Source: an uncultured Sediminibacterium sp.
Lineage (GTDB): Bacteria; Bacteroidota; Bacteroidia; Chitinophagales; Chitinophagaceae
DNA: 34,343 nt
Reading direction: 5' to 3'
NCBI GenBank assembly: GCA_937911175.1
Contig: CALDSE010000009.1
Location: 1 to 34,343 of the forward strand
Shown: in pieces, positions 8,153 to 16,727 of the stretch
Position numbering within the stretch: position 1 is the first letter of the stretch
Layout: each line of letters opens with the position of its first letter
Position numbers and translations under genes: made by a program
Notes under the pieces: model-generated
What the model was told of the DNA's origin: nothing
Databases searched by the model: none
The model's input: the letters and a program-made list of their open reading frames with translations, nothing else

Positions 8153-9238
8153 CTATGCGTTGAAAGCGTCGGCTACGCCTTTATGTAAAATTTTTCCTGC
8201 TTTAATATTTAATCCTTTTGCTAAAGCTGCATTTTCAACACATGCTTTTTCCCATCCTTTATTGGCAATAGAAATGGCATAAGGTAAAGTAGCCTGTGTA
8301 AGTGCGCGTGTAGAAGTTTGTGGAACCGCCCCTGGCATATTGGCTACGCAGTAATGCAAAATATTTTGCTCCATGTAAACAGGGTTCTCATGCGTGGTAG
8401 GTTTGCAAGTTTCAATACAGCCTCCTTGGTCAACGGCAACATCTACTACTACGGTACCTGCTTCCATTAAAGCTAAATCGGCTTTCTTAATTAAATGCGG
8501 CGCCTTCGCACCATGTAATAATACCGCACCTATTACTAAATCAACAGTAGGTAATTTTTCTTGAATAGCCATTAAAGTAGAATACTGCGTAACTACATTC
8601 GCTGGCATTACATCCGATAAATATCTTAAACGTGTTAAGTTAGTATCCATTATAGTAACATGGGCGCCTAAGCCTGCAGCCATTTTAGCGGCCTGTGTTC
8701 CTACAATACCACCACCTATAATTAATACTTCTGCTGGTTTCACACCTGGTACTCCTCCTAATAATTTTCCTTTTCCACCAAATGGTTTGCCTAAATAATA
8801 AGCACCCACATTCACAGCCATTCTTCCTGCTACTTCAGACATGGGTACTAATAGTGGCAATGAGCCATCAGGTAATTCCACTGTTTCATAAGCAATACAA
8901 ACTGCATGAGATTTCATCATCGCATCTGTTAATTCTTTTGATGCTGCAAAGTGGAAATAAGTAAATAAAATTTGTCCTGGTTTAATAAGAGGAAATTCTG
9001 CAGCAAGTGGTTCTTTTACTTTAATAATCATTTCAGCAATGTCGTATACATCTTTAGCCGTCGCTAAAATTGTTGCACCTGCTTTTATATAAGCCTCATC
9101 AGAAAATCCAGAGCCAAGACCTGCCTTAGTTTCTACATTCACTGTATGACCTTGTCTTGTAAGTGCGTCCGCGCCTTCTGGTGTCAAACCCACTCTATAC
9201 TCTTGAATCTTAATTTCTTTAGGAACTCCAATAACCAT
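8153..9238 (-). CDS. ald: Alanine dehydrogenase
   Basis: NAD-dependent enzyme converting L-alanine to pyruvate and ammonia, and the reverse; cytoplasmic, linking amino acid catabolism with central carbon. The 361-residue product begins MVIGVPKEIKIQEYRVGLTP, the family N-terminus, with Arg and Lys residues of the substrate pocket. VLIIGGGIVGTQAAKMAAGL near 171 is the Rossmann nucleotide-binding loop, followed by the acidic residue of IMDTN. VVVDVAVDQGGCIETCKPT and NMPGAVPQTSTRALTQATLP are also typical. Length is normal for the family. The gene diverges from an Lrp/AsnC regulator across 156 bases, an arrangement often seen for alanine dehydrogenase and its regulator, and has its own terminator. 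Confidence 0.95.
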   Translation of the reverse strand: MVIGVPKEIKIQEYRVGLTPEGADALTRQGHTVNVETKAGLGSGFSDEAYIKAGATILATAKDVYDIAEMIIKVKEPLAAEFPLIKPGQILFTYFHFAASKELTDAMMKSHAVCIAYETVELPDGSLPLLVPMSEVAGRMAVNVGAYYLGKPFGGKGKLLGGVPGVKPAEVLIIGGGIVGTQAAKMAAGLGAHVTIMDTNLTRLRYLSDVMPANVVTQYSTLMAIQEKLPTVDLVIGAVLLHGAKAPHLIKKADLALMEAGTVVVDVAVDQGGCIETCKPTTHENPVYMEQNILHYCVANMPGAVPQTSTRALTQATLPYAISIANKGWEKACVENAALAKGLNIKAGKILHKGVADAFNA

Positions 9239-9342
9239 GATTTTTTGTTTTTATTTCTGTACAAATATCTATTAAAAGGAAATATTCATTTAATAATGAT
9301 AATATTCAGTAAAATATCTTGTTAATTTGGGTAATTAGCAAA

Positions 9343-9356
9343 AAATAACGTTATTT
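9343..9356. promoter_or_regulatory. 14-bp palindrome in the ald/lrp intergenic region
   Basis: AAATAAC/GTTATTT is a perfect palindrome 38 bases before the Lrp-type regulator start. In the same AT-rich gap, AATATTCA occurs twice about 20 bases apart, at about 9280-9287 and 9300-9307. These are candidate Lrp/AsnC-family binding sites for control of both divergent genes, but AT-rich DNA yields short palindromes by chance. Confidence 0.35.
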
Positions 9357-9394
9357 ACAGTAGAATTTATCCTAAAAACAGAAATTATTTCTCT

Positions 9395-9853
9395 ATGGCA
9401 CTTGACGCTATTGACCAATCTATCTTACGCATTTTACAAAAGGATGCATTGGCTACATTAAAAGACATTAGTGCGGCCATTAATTTATCACTAAGCCCTA
9501 CACATGACCGTATTAAAAGACTAGAAGCAGAGGGCTATATTTTACATTATGTAACCCTGCTGGATAGAAAAAAATTAGACCTTGGTTTAGTGGTACACTG
9601 CCAAGTAACTTTAGACAAACAAACCCGTTCACATTTTTCTGAATTTGAAAAAACCATTTCAAAATTTCCAGAAATTATTGCTTGCAGTTTAGTATCGGGC
9701 AGCTTTGATTATTATTTAAAATTAGTGACCAAGGATGTAGAGTCTTATAATAAATTTTATCAGGAACAATTAGCCGTGCTGCCCATGGTGGCGCATATTA
9801 ATAGTTTATTTGTAATGGATGAAATTAAAATAACGACCGAGCTTCCCATTTAA
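9395..9853 (+). CDS. Lrp/AsnC-family transcriptional regulator
   Basis: A 152-residue DNA-binding regulator. The N-terminal helix-turn-helix covers about residues 5-60 (ALDAIDQSILRILQKDALAT, then LSPTHDRIKRLEAEGYI as recognition helix). The C-terminal RAM ligand-binding domain covers about 65-150, with the conserved stretch ACSLVSGSFDYYLKLVTKDV that lies at the effector pocket. It diverges from the alanine dehydrogenase gene. By analogy to known Lrp/AldR-alanine dehydrogenase pairs I infer that it controls ald in response to alanine or another amino acid. The downstream PaiB-like gene starts 72 bases later and could be co-transcribed. Confidence 0.9.
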   Translation: MALDAIDQSILRILQKDALATLKDISAAINLSLSPTHDRIKRLEAEGYILHYVTLLDRKKLDLGLVVHCQVTLDKQTRSHFSEFEKTISKFPEIIACSLVSGSFDYYLKLVTKDVESYNKFYQEQLAVLPMVAHINSLFVMDEIKITTELPI

Positions 9854-9925
9854 TATTTAAGTAGAAATATACTTATACTTTGAGTAATTAAAATAAATTT
9901 AAATAAGAATAATAACTTCCGAACC

Positions 9926-10567
9926 ATGTACAATATACCTCATTTTAAAGCCAAGGATCATCAAGAAGTATTGGACTTTATGCAAGCGAACCCCTTTGTA
10001 ACTATTTGTGGTGTTGACCAAGCAGGCTTTCCGGTGGCTACACAAGTTCCCGTTTTATTGACTATAGAAGAAGATAAAATTATTATTAGTGGTCATGTTA
10101 TGCGCAAGCAAGAACATACCAATGCTTTTGAAATGAATAATAAAGTATTAGTTATTTTCTCTGGGCCATCGGCCTTTGTAAGTGCCAATTGGTATACCAC
10201 CAAAAATATGGGTAGCACTTGGAACTACCAGTCGGTGCAAGCAAAAGGAAGTTTAGAAATTAAAGATGAAAAGCATTTATATAATTTATTAGAAAAGCTT
10301 ACCCTACATTTTGAAAAAGATGCGAATGCGCCTACACAAGTGAAAAATTTATCAGCTGAATACCTGGAGCAAAATATGAAAGCCATTTATTCTTTCGATA
10401 TTATGGTGAGTGATTTGCAACATGTTTTTAAATTAAGTCAGAATAGAGATGAAGCTTCCAAAGCTAATATACACGCTGAATTGAGTAAGGGAGATGCGGC
10501 TTGCAAGCATATGGCAGCAGCTATGAAGGCTCAATCAAATCCCAAAGATTCCCATAAAAATCTTTAA
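9926..10567 (+). CDS. PaiB-like FMN-binding split-barrel protein
   Basis: A 213-residue protein of the pyridoxamine-phosphate-oxidase-like split-barrel fold, closest in motif order to the PaiB/FMN-binding negative regulator family. Seen: MYNIPHFKAKD start, PVATQVPVLL near 35, SGHVMRKQEHTNAF near 58 (the GHMARxN-type motif), VLVIFSGPSAFVSANWY near 76, and TWNYQSVQAKG near 99 (the family TWNYxxVxxxG). PaiB in Bacillus was named for an effect on protease and sporulation genes, but for most members the real substrate is unknown, so no regulatory role is asserted. Its 3' end overlaps the converging VOC gene by 47 bases. Confidence 0.82.
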   Translation: MYNIPHFKAKDHQEVLDFMQANPFVTICGVDQAGFPVATQVPVLLTIEEDKIIISGHVMRKQEHTNAFEMNNKVLVIFSGPSAFVSANWYTTKNMGSTWNYQSVQAKGSLEIKDEKHLYNLLEKLTLHFEKDANAPTQVKNLSAEYLEQNMKAIYSFDIMVSDLQHVFKLSQNRDEASKANIHAELSKGDAACKHMAAAMKAQSNPKDSHKNL

Positions 10568-10913
10568 ACACCGCAACGGTTCCATAAGCTTCGACATGCG
10601 GAGGGATGGTGAATTCAACTCCTTTGGAAATATAGTTTTGATAATCCCTTTCAAAATTATCGGTGTATAAAAATAAAAATACACGACCACCTGTTTGATA
10701 ACCAATAAACTTTTCTTGCTCGGGGGTAGCTGCTTTGGCAAGTAATAACATACAACCATTATTGGCCCCAGTTGGTTGCACCATTACCCATCTTTTGGTT
10801 TCAGATAAAACGGTGTCTTCAATTAATGTAAACCCTAAAGTGTTAGTATAATAAGTAATGGCTTCGTCGTAATCACGAACCACCACAGCAATATGTGCCA
10901 AGCTTTGTTTCAT
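10521..10913 (-). CDS. VOC-family (glyoxalase/bleomycin-resistance-like) protein
   Basis: A 130-residue single-domain vicinal-oxygen-chelate protein. The first beta-alpha-beta-beta-beta unit starts LAHIAVVVRDYDEAITYYTN with His7 as a likely metal ligand. The second ends AVFKDFYGNLWDLIEP, where the Glu of LIEP is the usual last metal ligand. Substrate is unknown; the family includes glyoxalases, dioxygenases and antibiotic-binding proteins, and VOC proteins this general are often detoxification enzymes. Its last 47 bases are convergent with, and overlap, the end of the PaiB-like gene; codon logic holds in both frames, so both genes look real. Confidence 0.85.
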   Translation of the reverse strand: MKQSLAHIAVVVRDYDEAITYYTNTLGFTLIEDTVLSETKRWVMVQPTGANNGCMLLLAKAATPEQEKFIGYQTGGRVFLFLYTDNFERDYQNYISKGVEFTIPPHVEAYGTVAVFKDFYGNLWDLIEPS

Positions 10914-10984
10914 ATTTCAAATATACAATAATTAAAATCTTTCTTTAACTTCACCACACTATTTATTCTTAAAATTCAATATCA

Positions 10985-11608
10985 ATGGCTGCTGTAAAAA
11001 ATTTAATTTTCGATTTAGGCAATGTCATATATGATATTGATTTTAAAAAAATGAATACCGCTTTTGCCTCCATTGGTATAGAAGACATTGACCAGCATTT
11101 TACTTTGAATAAATCACATCAATTATTTTTAGACTTAGAAATGGGCTTTGTGAATGAACAGGCATTTTATGATGGTGTGAGGGCCTTAGTGAATTTACCT
11201 TTAACGAATGAGCAAATTCATTTTGCTTGGAACGCACTACTTGTAGGCTTTAGAATAAATAGCATTGACTGGATTCAACAAAACAATACTAAGTACAATA
11301 CTTTTTTATATTCCAATACCAATCAAATTCACCACGACCATTTTATAGCTGAGTTTGAAAGCAAGGTGGCTGCTTACCCTTTTGTATCTCTTTTTAAGAC
11401 GCCCTATTATTCTCATGAAATGGGTATGCGCAAACCCGACCCCGCTTCTTTTACTTATATAGTAGAGAAAGAGGGCTTGGTGGCAAGTGAAACCCTATTT
11501 ATTGACGACAATGAACCCAATATTATAGCAGCCGCCTCTGTGGGGCTTCAAGTGCTTCATTTAAAAGAGGGGATGAGGGTGGAAAAGGATATCGAGGCCT
11601 ATTTATAG
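10985..11608 (+). CDS. HAD-superfamily phosphatase, YihX-like
   Basis: A 207-residue haloacid-dehalogenase-type hydrolase. Motif I is IFDLGNVIYDIDF with nucleophile Asp10; the usual second Asp of DxD is Gly, as in YihX. Motif II is LYSNTNQIHH (Ser/Thr of SNTN), motif III is GMRKPDPASF (Lys), and motif IV is FIDDNEPNI (two Asp). This motif set resembles the E. coli alpha-D-glucose-1-phosphate phosphatase YihX, but HAD substrates cannot be assigned from motifs. The cap is the small helical type between motifs I and II. It stands 71 bases after the divergent VOC gene start. Confidence 0.88.
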   Translation: MAAVKNLIFDLGNVIYDIDFKKMNTAFASIGIEDIDQHFTLNKSHQLFLDLEMGFVNEQAFYDGVRALVNLPLTNEQIHFAWNALLVGFRINSIDWIQQNNTKYNTFLYSNTNQIHHDHFIAEFESKVAAYPFVSLFKTPYYSHEMGMRKPDPASFTYIVEKEGLVASETLFIDDNEPNIIAAASVGLQVLHLKEGMRVEKDIEAYL

Positions 11609-11624
11609 CCTCTATTTCTTCACT

Positions 11625-11879
11625 CTACTTTTTCTTAACTTCCTCAAATTCAATGTATTCTGCTTCCACTGGCTCCTCTTTAGGAGCGTAGTTGGCGCTT
11701 GTATTTTGACCAGCCTTCTGACTGTTTTGCGCATTTCTTACTGCTTCGGCCTGCTTCTTCTGCATCTGCTCCATATTCTTCCTTACAGACCTCACTCCCT
11801 TGGTTACGGGAACCACTACCTGAAATATTACTTTGTACAAAAAGTAAATCAAGAACCCATATAAAATAAACTTCGTCAT
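11625..11879 (-). CDS. Small membrane-anchored DUF4834-type protein
   Basis: An 84-residue protein with one N-terminal membrane helix (TKFILYGFLIYFLYKVIFQV) followed by a charged, Gln/Lys/Ala-rich cytoplasmic tail that ends in EPVEAEYIEFEEVKKK. The pattern matches small Bacteroidota proteins known as DUF4834, of unknown function. I placed the start at the ATG at 11879 because the helix begins there; an upstream extension to 11945 would add 22 polar residues overlapping the rimP promoter. A TATTTTTG element (11891-11884, minus strand) stands only 4 bases before this start, which would give an almost leaderless mRNA. It is encoded next to, and divergent from, rimP. Confidence 0.7.
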   Translation of the reverse strand: MTKFILYGFLIYFLYKVIFQVVVPVTKGVRSVRKNMEQMQKKQAEAVRNAQNSQKAGQNTSANYAPKEEPVEAEYIEFEEVKKK

Positions 11880-11906
11880 ACTGCAAAAATAAGGGCCTTG
11901 CCAATA

Positions 11907-11941
11907 TTTTTGGGATATTTCATCCTGTTTTATTACCTTTG
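11907..11941 (+). promoter_or_regulatory. Predicted promoter of rimP-nusA-infB
   Basis: TTTTTG (11907-11912), a 21-base spacer after its TTG, then TACCTTTG (11934-11941), an exact match to the Bacteroidota -7 consensus TAnnTTTG. The start of transcription should lie near 11947, giving about 53 bases of leader before the rimP ATG at 12000. Confidence 0.65.
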
Positions 11942-11962
11942 GCATAGAATAGAAGAAAATGT

Positions 11963-11996
11963 GAAGGGAACGAAATCGTTCCCTTCTTCTTTTTTA
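11963..11996 (+). terminator. Terminator-like hairpin in the rimP leader (putative attenuator)
   Basis: Perfect 11-bp stem GAAGGGAACGA (11963-11973) with TCGTTCCCTTC (11976-11986), followed by TTCTTTTTT, all between the predicted transcription start and the rimP ATG at 12000. The leader segment AGAAGAA (11951-11957) is complementary to TTCTTCT (11984-11990), which includes the end of the stem and the U run, so an alternative pairing is possible. The orientation is only right for plus-strand transcription. No plus-strand gene ends nearby that would need this terminator: the nearest is the HAD gene at 11608, with a minus-strand gene in between. Confidence 0.7.
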
Positions 11997-11999
11997 AGT

Positions 12000-12470
12000 A
12001 TGCAAGCAAACGAGATTATAGCCTTAGTGAATCCAATTTTGGAACAACTTCTTAAAGAGGAGCCTAGTTATTTCTGCGTTTCGGTGAAAGTGAAGCCAAC
12101 CAACAATATCAAAATATTCTTGGACGGCGACCAAGGCCTGCCTATTGAAAAATGCACATTTATCAACAGGAAATTATACCGCATTATGGAAGAAGCGGCC
12201 TGGTTTCCGGAAGGCGACTTCTCTTTAGAGGTTTCTTCCCCAGGAATAGATGAGCCTTTAGTCTTGAATCGTCAGTATATCAAGAATATGGGACGCAAGG
12301 TAGAAGTCACTTTTTTGGATGAGACCATTAAAGAAGGAGTTTTGAAAGAAGTAACAGAGAAAGACATATTAATAGAATGGACAGATGGGAAAGGTAAAAA
12401 AGCAGCCGTGCAAACTTTATTAATTCCTTTTGATCAAATAAAAACAACAATCGTTCAAGTTCAATTTTAA
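12000..12470 (+). CDS. rimP: Ribosome maturation factor RimP
   Basis: Needed for late maturation of the 30S ribosomal subunit. The 156-residue product has the family layout: N-terminal alpha/beta domain with IKIFLDGDQGLPIEKCTFIN near 40-59, then DFSLEVSSPGIDEPLVLNRQ (the characteristic EVSSPGxxxPL motif), and a C-terminal Sm-like barrel (GRKVEVTFLDETIKEGVL). I chose the ATG at 12000; the frame is open further upstream to 11898 but that region holds the predicted promoter and terminator hairpin, and the family starts at this Met. It is followed by nusA 42 bases later, the conserved rimP-nusA-infB order. Expression may be set by the leader hairpin just upstream. Confidence 0.93.
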   Translation: MQANEIIALVNPILEQLLKEEPSYFCVSVKVKPTNNIKIFLDGDQGLPIEKCTFINRKLYRIMEEAAWFPEGDFSLEVSSPGIDEPLVLNRQYIKNMGRKVEVTFLDETIKEGVLKEVTEKDILIEWTDGKGKKAAVQTLLIPFDQIKTTIVQVQF

Positions 12471-12512
12471 CAAACAAATCATCAAGCAAGTAGCTTGAAA
12501 AAAAATTATGTT

Positions 12513-13763
12513 ATGGCAAGTATAAATTTAATTGAAGCCTTTCAGGAGTTTAAAGACGCAGAAAGCATTGACCGTCCTACCATGATGAAAGTGGTAGAAG
12601 ACGTATTCAAAACCTTATTGAGAAAAAAATACGGTAGTGATGAAAATTTTGACGTTATCGTAAACGCTGAAAAAGGCGACTTAGAAATTATTCGTCGTCG
12701 TCAAATTAGAGACGATGATGATGTAGATAATCCTTTAGAAGAGGTTTCTTATTCTGAAGCTATTAAAATTCAACCCGACTATGAAGTAGGAGAGGATTTA
12801 TTAGAAGAAGTAGACATCTTGGACTTCGGAAGAAGAGCCATACTAGCGGCTAAGCAAACATTGGCCTCTCGTATCAATGACTTGAAGAAAAACGCTTTAG
12901 TAAAGAAATATTCTGATAGAATTGGAGACATCATGAATGCTGAAATTTATCAGGTATGGAAAAAAGAAGTATTGTTATTAGATGAAGAAGGCAATGAATT
13001 AATTCTTCCTAAGTCGGAGCAAATTCCACAAGACTTTTTTAAGAAAGGAGAAAATATTAGAGCGGTTATTGCTAGAGTGGATATGAAAAATAATTCACCA
13101 GTGATTATCTTATCTAGAACAAGCCCCTTATTCTTAGCAAAATTATTAGAAATAGAAGTACCAGAAATTTTTGATGGTTTAATTACTATTAAGAAAATTG
13201 TTCGTGAGCCAGGTGAGCGTGCGAAAGTAGCGGTGGAGTCATTCGATGATAGAATTGATCCAGTAGGTGCTTGCGTAGGTATGAAAGGAAGTCGTATTCA
13301 TGGTATCGTAAGAGAATTGAAAAATGAAAATATTGATGTAATTAATTTCACTACCAATACACAATTATTAATTCAACGTTCATTAACACCTTCTAAAATT
13401 AGTTACATGAATATTGATGCTGAAAAAATGCACGCCGAAGTGTATTTAAAAGCAGATCAAGTTTCATTAGCCATTGGACGTAGAGGAGTGAACATTAAAT
13501 TAGCTTCTGAATTAACGGGTTACGAATTAGATGTATACCGTGAAGATGAAGAAATCGTTGATGAATTTGATATTGACTTAGATGAATTTAGCGATGAGAT
13601 TGAAACATGGATCATTGATGAATTTAAGCGTGTGGGTTGTGATACGGCAAGAAGCATATTAAACCTAGGCGCTGAAGAATTAGAGAAAAGAACAGACCTA
13701 GAAAAAGAAACGATTGCAGATGTGCGTCGAATCTTACAAGAAGAATTTGATAAAGGTGAATAA
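12513..13763 (+). CDS. nusA: Transcription termination/antitermination factor NusA
   Basis: Binds RNA polymerase and nascent RNA, stabilising pauses and hairpin-dependent termination. I chose the ATG at 12513 (MASINLIEAFQEFKDAE) over a TTG at 12495, giving 416 residues. Domains: RNA polymerase-binding N-terminal domain (about 1-125), S1 domain (about 135-205, starting near NAEIYQVWKKEVLLL), KH1 (about 235-290, GACVGMKGSRIHGIVREL), KH2 (about 300-365, SLAIGRRGVNIKLASELTGY), then an acidic tail and a helix-hairpin-helix-like region (VGCDTARSILNLGAEELEKR). The long AR repeats of E. coli NusA are replaced by this shorter end, as in other Bacteroidota. Second gene of the rimP-nusA-infB unit; infB starts 43 bases after it. 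Confidence 0.95.
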   Translation: MASINLIEAFQEFKDAESIDRPTMMKVVEDVFKTLLRKKYGSDENFDVIVNAEKGDLEIIRRRQIRDDDDVDNPLEEVSYSEAIKIQPDYEVGEDLLEEVDILDFGRRAILAAKQTLASRINDLKKNALVKKYSDRIGDIMNAEIYQVWKKEVLLLDEEGNELILPKSEQIPQDFFKKGENIRAVIARVDMKNNSPVIILSRTSPLFLAKLLEIEVPEIFDGLITIKKIVREPGERAKVAVESFDDRIDPVGACVGMKGSRIHGIVRELKNENIDVINFTTNTQLLIQRSLTPSKISYMNIDAEKMHAEVYLKADQVSLAIGRRGVNIKLASELTGYELDVYREDEEIVDEFDIDLDEFSDEIETWIIDEFKRVGCDTARSILNLGAEELEKRTDLEKETIADVRRILQEEFDKGE

Positions 13764-13806
13764 CCTTTCGATTTAGTAAATAATAACTGGGACAAAAAAC
13801 AACAGA

Positions 13807-16659
13807 ATGTCAGAATTGAAACTACCAAGATTGTTAGCAGCTGCTAAAGAATTCAACATCGGTCAAGATACCTTGATTGAATTCTTAGTGAAAAAAGGTT
13901 TTCCTAAAGATGACCTTAAGCCAACAGCTAAATTAACTGAGGATCAGTATTATTCTCTACAAGCAGAATTTCAAAGCGATAAAGTAGCTAGAGATAAAGC
14001 AGACCATGTGGAGCTTCCTAAAAATGCTGTGGCCGATAAAGACAAGGCAAAGAAGCCTGTACTGGCAGAACCTGAAGCGGCTAAGCCTGCAGCAAAAGCA
14101 GAAGTAGAAAAACCAAAGACAGTGAAGGCTGCTGAAAAAGAAGTAGAAAAACCTGCTACTGTTAAGATTGATGCCCCTGAAGTAGAGTCGCCTAAAGTAG
14201 TTGACAAAATAGATTTATCCTTAATAGACTCTTCTACTCGACCTAAAAAATCGGCAAAGAAAGAAGAGCCAGCTGAAAAACCAGCCAAAGAAACGCCTGC
14301 TAAAAAATCGGCGAAAAAAGAAGAGCCAGCAGCAAAGCCAGTAAAAGAAACACGTGCTCCAGTAGATCATTCTATATCACCTGAAAATGTGCATGGCAAA
14401 ATTGAAAACATTACTTCAAAAAAATTAGAAGGTCCTAAAGTAATGGGTAAAATTGATTTACCTATTAACAGCGATACACGTCCTAAGCCATTGAGTCAAG
14501 AAGAAAAACGTAAACGTAAACGTATTCCTTCTCAAGGTCCACAACAAGGTGGTGGCGGTCAGGGTCAAGGGGGTAATCAAACACAGGGCGGAGGTCAAAG
14601 ACCAGGTGGCGGATACCAAGGACAAGGTGGTGGACAAAGACCAGGCGGTGGATACCAAGGACAAGGTGGTGGTCAAAGACCAGGTGGCGGACAAAGACCA
14701 GGTGGAAATAGAAATGCACCACAAACTGCAGAACAAAAAGAAATTGGTCAAAAAGCCATTCAAGATAAGATTAAAGAAACGCAAGCAAAATTAGCAGGCG
14801 CAGGTGGAAGAGGAAAAAGTTTGAAATCGAAATACAGACGTGCTAAAAGAGATGAAGCTGCAGAAAATGAAACCAATGAAATAACAGATAATAAATTACA
14901 AGTTACCGAGTTTGTAACGGTAAGTGAGTTATCAAGTTTGATGGATGTAAGTTTTGCAGACATTATTAGCAAGTGTATGAACTTGGGTATCATGGTTTCA
15001 ATTAACCAACGTTTAGATGCAGAGGTTATTGAACTAGTAGCCAGTGAATTTGGTTTTGAAGTAGAATTTGTGGGATTAGAAGATGCAGAAGAAATGGATG
15101 AAGAAGAAGAAGCAGACGATTTAGCCAACTTGGTAGAGCGTCCGCCGATTGTAACTATTATGGGTCACGTTGACCATGGTAAAACTTCTTTACTAGATTA
15201 TATCCGTAATGCCAATGTAGTAGCGGGTGAGGCAGGAGGTATTACACAACATATTGGTGCTTATGAAGTGACTTTGCCGAATGGTAAAGCCATTACTTTC
15301 TTAGATACGCCGGGTCACGAAGCCTTTACAGCCATGCGTGCGCGTGGTGCGAAAGTAACTGATATCGCTATTATTGTGGTAGCTGCCGATGATGCGGTGA
15401 TGCCACAAACCAAGGAAGCCATTAGTCACGCGCAAGCAGCGAATGTGCCTATGATTTTTGCGGTGAATAAAATTGATAAAGATGGTGCACAGCCACAGAA
15501 AATATATGAGCAACTTTCTCAAATGAATATTTTAGTAGAAGCTTGGGGTGGTAAATTCCAAAACCAAGAATTATCTGCTAAGCAAGGTTTAAATGTAGAT
15601 ACTTTATTAGAGAAGGTTATTTTAGAATCTGATTTATTAGATTTAAAAGCCAACCCGAATAGAGAAGGTTCTGGAAGTATTATTGAAGCCTCTTTAGATA
15701 AAGGACGTGGATATGTTGCTACTATTTTAGTTCAGAATGGAACTTTAAGACAAGGTGATTTAATTTTATCTGGTCAGTTCTATGGTAGAGTGAAGGCCAT
15801 GTTTAACGAGCGTAATCAGCGTATCGAAGTAGCGCCGCCTTCAACACCAGTGGTTATCTTAGGTTTAAATGGTGCACCACAAGCGGGTGAGAAATTTAAA
15901 GTATATAATGACGAGGCAGAAGCAAAAGAATTAGCGACTAAGCGTGCTCAATTATTAAGAGAGCAAGGTTTAAGAACTAGAAAACATATTACACTAGATG
16001 AAATTGGTCGTCGTTTAGCCTTAGGTAACTTTAAAGAATTAAATATTATCATTAAAGGTGACGTGGATGGTTCTGTTGAAGCCTTAAGTGATTCATTACA
16101 AAAATTATCTACTGAAGAAATTGCGATTAGAGTTATTTTAAAAGGAGTAGGTCAAATTTCTGAATCGGACGTACTACTTTCTGCAGCTTCTGATGCCATT
16201 ATCATTGGATTTAACGTTCGACCTTCTATGCAAGCTAATAAATTAGCAGAAACGGAAGGGGTAGAGATTAAATTATACTCTATTATCTACAACGCTATTG
16301 ATGAAATCAAGTCTGCGATGGAAGGTATGTTGGAACCAAAAATTCAAGAAAAAATTGTGGCCAACGTAGAAGTAAGAGAAGTGTACAAATTTGATAAGGC
16401 TACCGTTGCTGGATGTTTCGTTTTAGATGGCAAGTTGAGTAGAAATAGTAAGATTAGAATTATACGTGACGGTATCGTTGAATATCCTAAAGGTGAAGGT
16501 CAAAGTGCTGAGTTAGGTAGTTTAAAGCGTTTCAAAGACGACGTGAAAGATGTCGTATCGAATATGGAATGTGGTTTAACAATTAAAAACTTTATCGACC
16601 TTAAAGTAGGGGATATTGTGGAAGCCTTTGAAGAAGAGGAAGTAAAACGTACTTTATAA
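13807..16659 (+). CDS. infB: Translation initiation factor IF-2
   Basis: GTPase that brings initiator tRNA to the 30S subunit and promotes subunit joining. The 950-residue chain starts with an IF2 N-terminal helical domain ([20 protein letters not shown]), continues with a Lys/Ala/Glu/Pro-rich linker and a Gly/Gln/Arg/Pro repeat region (about 243-300), then a second IF2-N-like module ([20 protein letters not shown] near 363). The G domain has G1 GHVDHGKTS (about 453), G3 DTPGHE (about 500) and G4 NKID (about 554). Domains II-IV follow, ending [18 protein letters not shown]. All catalytic motifs, including the His of DTPGH, are intact. Third gene of rimP-nusA-infB. Confidence 0.97.
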   Translation: MSELKLPRLLAAAKEFNIGQDTLIEFLVKKGFPKDDLKPTAKLTEDQYYSLQAEFQSDKVARDKADHVELPKNAVADKDKAKKPVLAEPEAAKPAAKAEVEKPKTVKAAEKEVEKPATVKIDAPEVESPKVVDKIDLSLIDSSTRPKKSAKKEEPAEKPAKETPAKKSAKKEEPAAKPVKETRAPVDHSISPENVHGKIENITSKKLEGPKVMGKIDLPINSDTRPKPLSQEEKRKRKRIPSQGPQQGGGGQGQGGNQTQGGGQRPGGGYQGQGGGQRPGGGYQGQGGGQRPGGGQRPGGNRNAPQTAEQKEIGQKAIQDKIKETQAKLAGAGGRGKSLKSKYRRAKRDEAAENETNEITDNKLQVTEFVTVSELSSLMDVSFADIISKCMNLGIMVSINQRLDAEVIELVASEFGFEVEFVGLEDAEEMDEEEEADDLANLVERPPIVTIMGHVDHGKTSLLDYIRNANVVAGEAGGITQHIGAYEVTLPNGKAITFLDTPGHEAFTAMRARGAKVTDIAIIVVAADDAVMPQTKEAISHAQAANVPMIFAVNKIDKDGAQPQKIYEQLSQMNILVEAWGGKFQNQELSAKQGLNVDTLLEKVILESDLLDLKANPNREGSGSIIEASLDKGRGYVATILVQNGTLRQGDLILSGQFYGRVKAMFNERNQRIEVAPPSTPVVILGLNGAPQAGEKFKVYNDEAEAKELATKRAQLLREQGLRTRKHITLDEIGRRLALGNFKELNIIIKGDVDGSVEALSDSLQKLSTEEIAIRVILKGVGQISESDVLLSAASDAIIIGFNVRPSMQANKLAETEGVEIKLYSIIYNAIDEIKSAMEGMLEPKIQEKIVANVEVREVYKFDKATVAGCFVLDGKLSRNSKIRIIRDGIVEYPKGEGQSAELGSLKRFKDDVKDVVSNMECGLTIKNFIDLKVGDIVEAFEEEEVKRTL
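14587..14691 (+). repeat. 39-bp in-frame tandem repeat inside infB
   Basis: Two full copies (14587-14625 and 14626-14664) and a partial third (14665-14691) encode [13 protein letters not shown] units in the disordered linker of IF-2. Copies differ at a few third-codon positions. The number of units is likely to vary among strains; it is not a separate gene. Confidence 0.9.
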
Positions 16660-16678
16660 AAAAATTAAGATTTGCTAT

Positions 16679-16695
16679 TTGGGTAAATGACCCAA
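16679..16695. repeat. Short inverted repeat before the SurA-like gene
   Basis: TTGGGT (16679-16684) and ACCCAA (16690-16695) with a 5-base spacer, 33 bases before the SurA-like start. There is no T run after it, so it is not an intrinsic terminator. It could be a regulator site or a processing hairpin between infB and the next gene; the evidence is only the symmetry. Confidence 0.35.
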
Positions 16696-16727
16696 GTGGC
16701 AGAACTTTACCAAATAATAAAAAATCG

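Noticed and set aside
11880-11945. Upstream extension of the DUF4834-type protein
   Set aside because: The added residues are polar and place the membrane helix internally; the ATG at 11879 starts the helix.
11898-11999. Upstream extension of RimP
   Set aside because: The added 34 residues would cover the predicted promoter and terminator hairpin and do not resemble the family N-terminus.
14458-14784. Long open frames antisense or out of frame to the IF-2 repeat region
   Set aside because: They are low-complexity shadows of the Gly/Gln-rich repeat and have no recognisable protein features.
16679-16695. Terminator between infB and the SurA-like gene
   Set aside because: The hairpin has only 6 pairs and no T run on the plus strand.
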